Assembly (NCBI GenBank): GCA_002400085.1
Contig: DHEX01000122.1
Coordinates: 1 to 15,722 of the forward strand
Direction: 5' to 3'
Origin: Clostridiaceae bacterium UBA4839
GTDB taxonomy: Bacteria > Bacillota > Clostridia > Clostridiales > Caloramatoraceae
DNA: 15,722 nt
Shown: positions 14,374-15,722 of the stretch, piece by piece
Numbering within the stretch: position 1 is the stretch's first letter
How the letters are laid out: every line of letters begins with the position of its first letter
Program-made: the position numbers and the translations under genes
Notes under the pieces: generated by a model
Database searches by the model: none
What the model saw: only the letters and a program-made list of their open reading frames with translations
Told to the model about the DNA's origin: nothing

Positions 14374-14387
14374 AGAAAGCCTTTTCT
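14374..14387 (-). promoter_or_regulatory. LacI/GalR-type operator upstream of galT
   Basis: AGAAAGCCTTTTCT (plus reading) matches 12 of 14 positions of the perfect palindrome at the galR start site. It lies 19 nt upstream of the galT ATG, just after AT-rich -10-like sequence (TATATAA). Binding there would block galT and, by read-through, galK and galE. Confidence 0.62.
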
Positions 14388-14453
14388 ATTTTTATATAAT
14401 TTAGTGTAAATTAAAAATTCCTACTTAGGCTTAGCAAATCGCATATAAGTCCA

Positions 14454-15476
14454 TCATTTAACTAAGGCACAGCTTTCCCTTTTAATAAGTAAAGTGTCCA
14501 CAAAAACTTTCTGTGGCTTTTTGTTTTCATTTTTAATTGTTTTAACTATAAGCTCTGCAGCTTTTTTCCCTAAAGTTTTCATATTTTGGTCTACAGTAGT
14601 AAGCTTTGGATTTGACATTTCTGAAATCATTATATTGTCAAACCCTACAACCGAAACATCTTTAGGAACGCTAAGGCCTAAATTTGAGCATCCATTTAAT
14701 ATTCCAAAAGCCATAAGATCATTGCAGGCACAAAAAGCTGTAATATCCCTTCCTATTCTATATCTATCATTTATTTCAGCAATTTTATTTTCTGTATTTT
14801 TTACAACTTCTATAGTATTCCCATCATCAGTATTGATAATTATATATGGACTTTTTATCTTATTCATATATTCTTTATAAATGTTTTCTTTTAAATCATA
14901 AGAATAACTCTTTTCCCCTCTTACAAAGGCAATTTTCTTATGACCTAAATTTATTAAATATTCCATGGCTTCACAAAAGCCTTTTTCTTGAATACTTATG
15001 ACAAAATTTAAATCAATTCCTTCGTTATATCCATTTACAAGTACAAGGGGTATTCTTTTTGAAACATCACTGTAAAAGCCAGATAGAATATTTTCAGTTT
15101 TAGGATCAAGAACTATAAGTCCATCCACAAACCTGTCTATAAATTTGTTGACATATTTTTTCTCTGATTTTGCATCCTTTACTTCGCTTACAAGAAAAAC
15201 ATCATAATCATATTCTTTTAAGTATTTTTCAATTCCTGAAACCACATCTGAAAAATACATATTTGATATGCCTGGAACTATAACCCCAATAATATTTGTA
15301 GTTTTTCTTACAAGGCTTACTGCAATTGGATTCGGCCTATAATTTAACCTTTTTATTGCTTCCTCAACTCTTTGCCTTGTCTCAATTTTTACCGGATAAT
15401 TATCGTTAACCACCCTTGAAACAGTTGTTATTGATACCCCTGCTTCCCTAGCTACATCCTCAATCGTAACAGCCAA
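14454..15476 (-). CDS. LacI/GalR-family transcriptional regulator of the gal genes
   Basis: A 340-residue DNA-binding repressor-type protein. The N-terminal helix-turn-helix begins at once (VTIEDVAREAGVSITTVSRVVND, residues 3-25) and is followed by the hinge (LNYRPNPIAVSLV). The periplasmic-binding-protein-like effector domain runs from NIIGVIVPGISNMYF to the C-terminus, including VSVVGFDNI and LTTVDQ. I place the start at TTG 15476 (MAVTIEDV) because AGGGGTGA lies about 6 nt upstream. The longer frame to 15608 would begin upstream of the promoter and add a non-homologous stretch. A perfect palindrome at its own start site and a near copy before galT imply autoregulation and control of galTKE. 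The effector is probably galactose or a derivative, inferred from the neighbours; no gene symbol is certain. Confidence 0.9.
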   Translation of the reverse strand: MAVTIEDVAREAGVSITTVSRVVNDNYPVKIETRQRVEEAIKRLNYRPNPIAVSLVRKTTNIIGVIVPGISNMYFSDVVSGIEKYLKEYDYDVFLVSEVKDAKSEKKYVNKFIDRFVDGLIVLDPKTENILSGFYSDVSKRIPLVLVNGYNEGIDLNFVISIQEKGFCEAMEYLINLGHKKIAFVRGEKSYSYDLKENIYKEYMNKIKSPYIIINTDDGNTIEVVKNTENKIAEINDRYRIGRDITAFCACNDLMAFGILNGCSNLGLSVPKDVSVVGFDNIMISEMSNPKLTTVDQNMKTLGKKAAELIVKTIKNENKKPQKVFVDTLLIKRESCALVK

Positions 15477-15519
15477 ATTTTTCACCCCTAAAAATACTAT
15501 ACTTAATACACCCAAATAC

Positions 15520-15533
15520 AGAAAGCGCTTTCT
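15520..15533. promoter_or_regulatory. Perfect 14-bp operator AGAAAGCGCTTTCT at the regulator start site
   Basis: An exact palindrome with the central CG typical of LacI-family operators (it also resembles a CcpA cre site). It lies 7 nt downstream of the -10, covering about +1 to +14 of the regulator transcript, the classic position for autorepression. Confidence 0.75.
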
Positions 15534-15540
15534 ATATCTT

Positions 15541-15568
15541 ATTATAGCCCAAACTAATTTTAAGTCAA
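15541..15568 (-). promoter_or_regulatory. Sigma-A promoter of the LacI-family regulator
   Basis: In minus reading, TTGACT (15568-15563), a 16-nt spacer and a perfect TATAAT (15546-15541). The start is expected near 15534, directly on the palindromic operator. This also excludes the upstream ATG at 15608 as the translation start. Confidence 0.8.
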
Positions 15569-15577
15569 CAAAAATAA

Positions 15578-15722
15578 GGGACAGATAAGTATTCTTCCTT
15601 ATCTCCAAATACAGCTAAAAAAAACTGGGACGGATAAGAACTATTCTATTCCTACCTAAGCTTATACAGCCCCCCAGAGAAAAGAAAATAGAAAGAAAAC
15701 AATAGAAAATAGGGACGGATAA
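15578..15722 (+). repeat. Cluster of GGGAC(A/G)GATAAG repeats at the window end
   Basis: Copies lie at 15578-15589, 15627-15638 and 15712-15722 (cut by the window end). They differ from the left clusters by GATAAG in place of GTTAAG. The first is followed by CTTATC and the second by CTTATACAGCCCCC, so each can form an imperfect hairpin. No gene is visible between 15609 and the end. Confidence 0.6.

Noticed and set aside
15477..15608. N-terminal extension of the LacI-type regulator to an ATG at 15608
   Set aside because: It would start upstream of the TTGACT/TATAAT promoter, has no ribosome binding site, and adds residues before the canonical helix-turn-helix start of the family.

Overview
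The base composition is strongly A+T-rich, with AT-rich intergenic DNA, strong AGGAGG-type ribosome binding sites, several TTG/GTG starts and TATAAT promoters. Together with the gene families present (circularly permuted GTPase RsgA, LacI-type regulator with a Leloir gal cluster, GH13 neopullulanase, CYP152 peroxygenase), this suggests a low-GC Firmicute, most likely Clostridium sensu stricto. The species cannot be fixed from the sequence alone. No rRNA, tRNA, CRISPR array, intact transposase or phage gene was seen.

Left part (1-3.7 kb): a complete CYP152-type fatty-acid P450 on the minus strand carries a histidine at the distal-pocket position that distinguishes the alkene-forming OleT. Next come an orphan 239-aa cytosolic protein on the plus strand, then rsgA on the minus strand with its own terminator. 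The 3.64-4.25 kb gap is not empty. It holds a compact minus-strand transcription unit with a TTGTTT-17-TATAAT promoter, a strong ribosome binding site, a 24-codon ORF and an intrinsic terminator.

Middle part (4.25-8.6 kb): four genes of unknown role all encode membrane or membrane-anchored products. They are a divergent pair (190-aa anchored helical protein, 157-aa four-helix membrane protein) around a palindrome, a 127-aa signal-anchored beta-rich protein, and an 803-residue anchored protein. The last is an internal tandem duplication of an erythromycin-esterase-like domain; the second copy keeps the GESH, RRED and GAEH motifs and the first has lost them. A family of short same-orientation repeats, GGGAC(A/G)G(T/A)TAAG, is scattered around here and at the right end of the window.

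Right part (8.9-15.5 kb): all genes are on the minus strand and form a galactose/alpha-glucan utilisation region. In transcription order they are a LacI-family regulator (galR-like), galT, galK, galE, a strong terminator, then an independently promoted GH13 neopullulanase/cyclomaltodextrinase. An exact 14-bp palindrome sits at the transcription start of the regulator and a 12/14 match lies just upstream of galT, so the regulator probably controls itself and the Leloir genes. GalK, GalT and GalE convert galactose to UDP-glucose/glucose-1-phosphate. The neopullulanase degrades imported malto-oligosaccharides in the cytoplasm.

The neopullulanase is followed by a relic of the last nine galE codons plus the galE 3' untranslated region. 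A ~105-bp direct repeat therefore flanks the gene, evidence of an old rearrangement. The items most worth follow-up are the small-ORF transcript, the half-degenerate tandem esterase-like protein, the OleT-like histidine of the P450 and the galE-end duplication.
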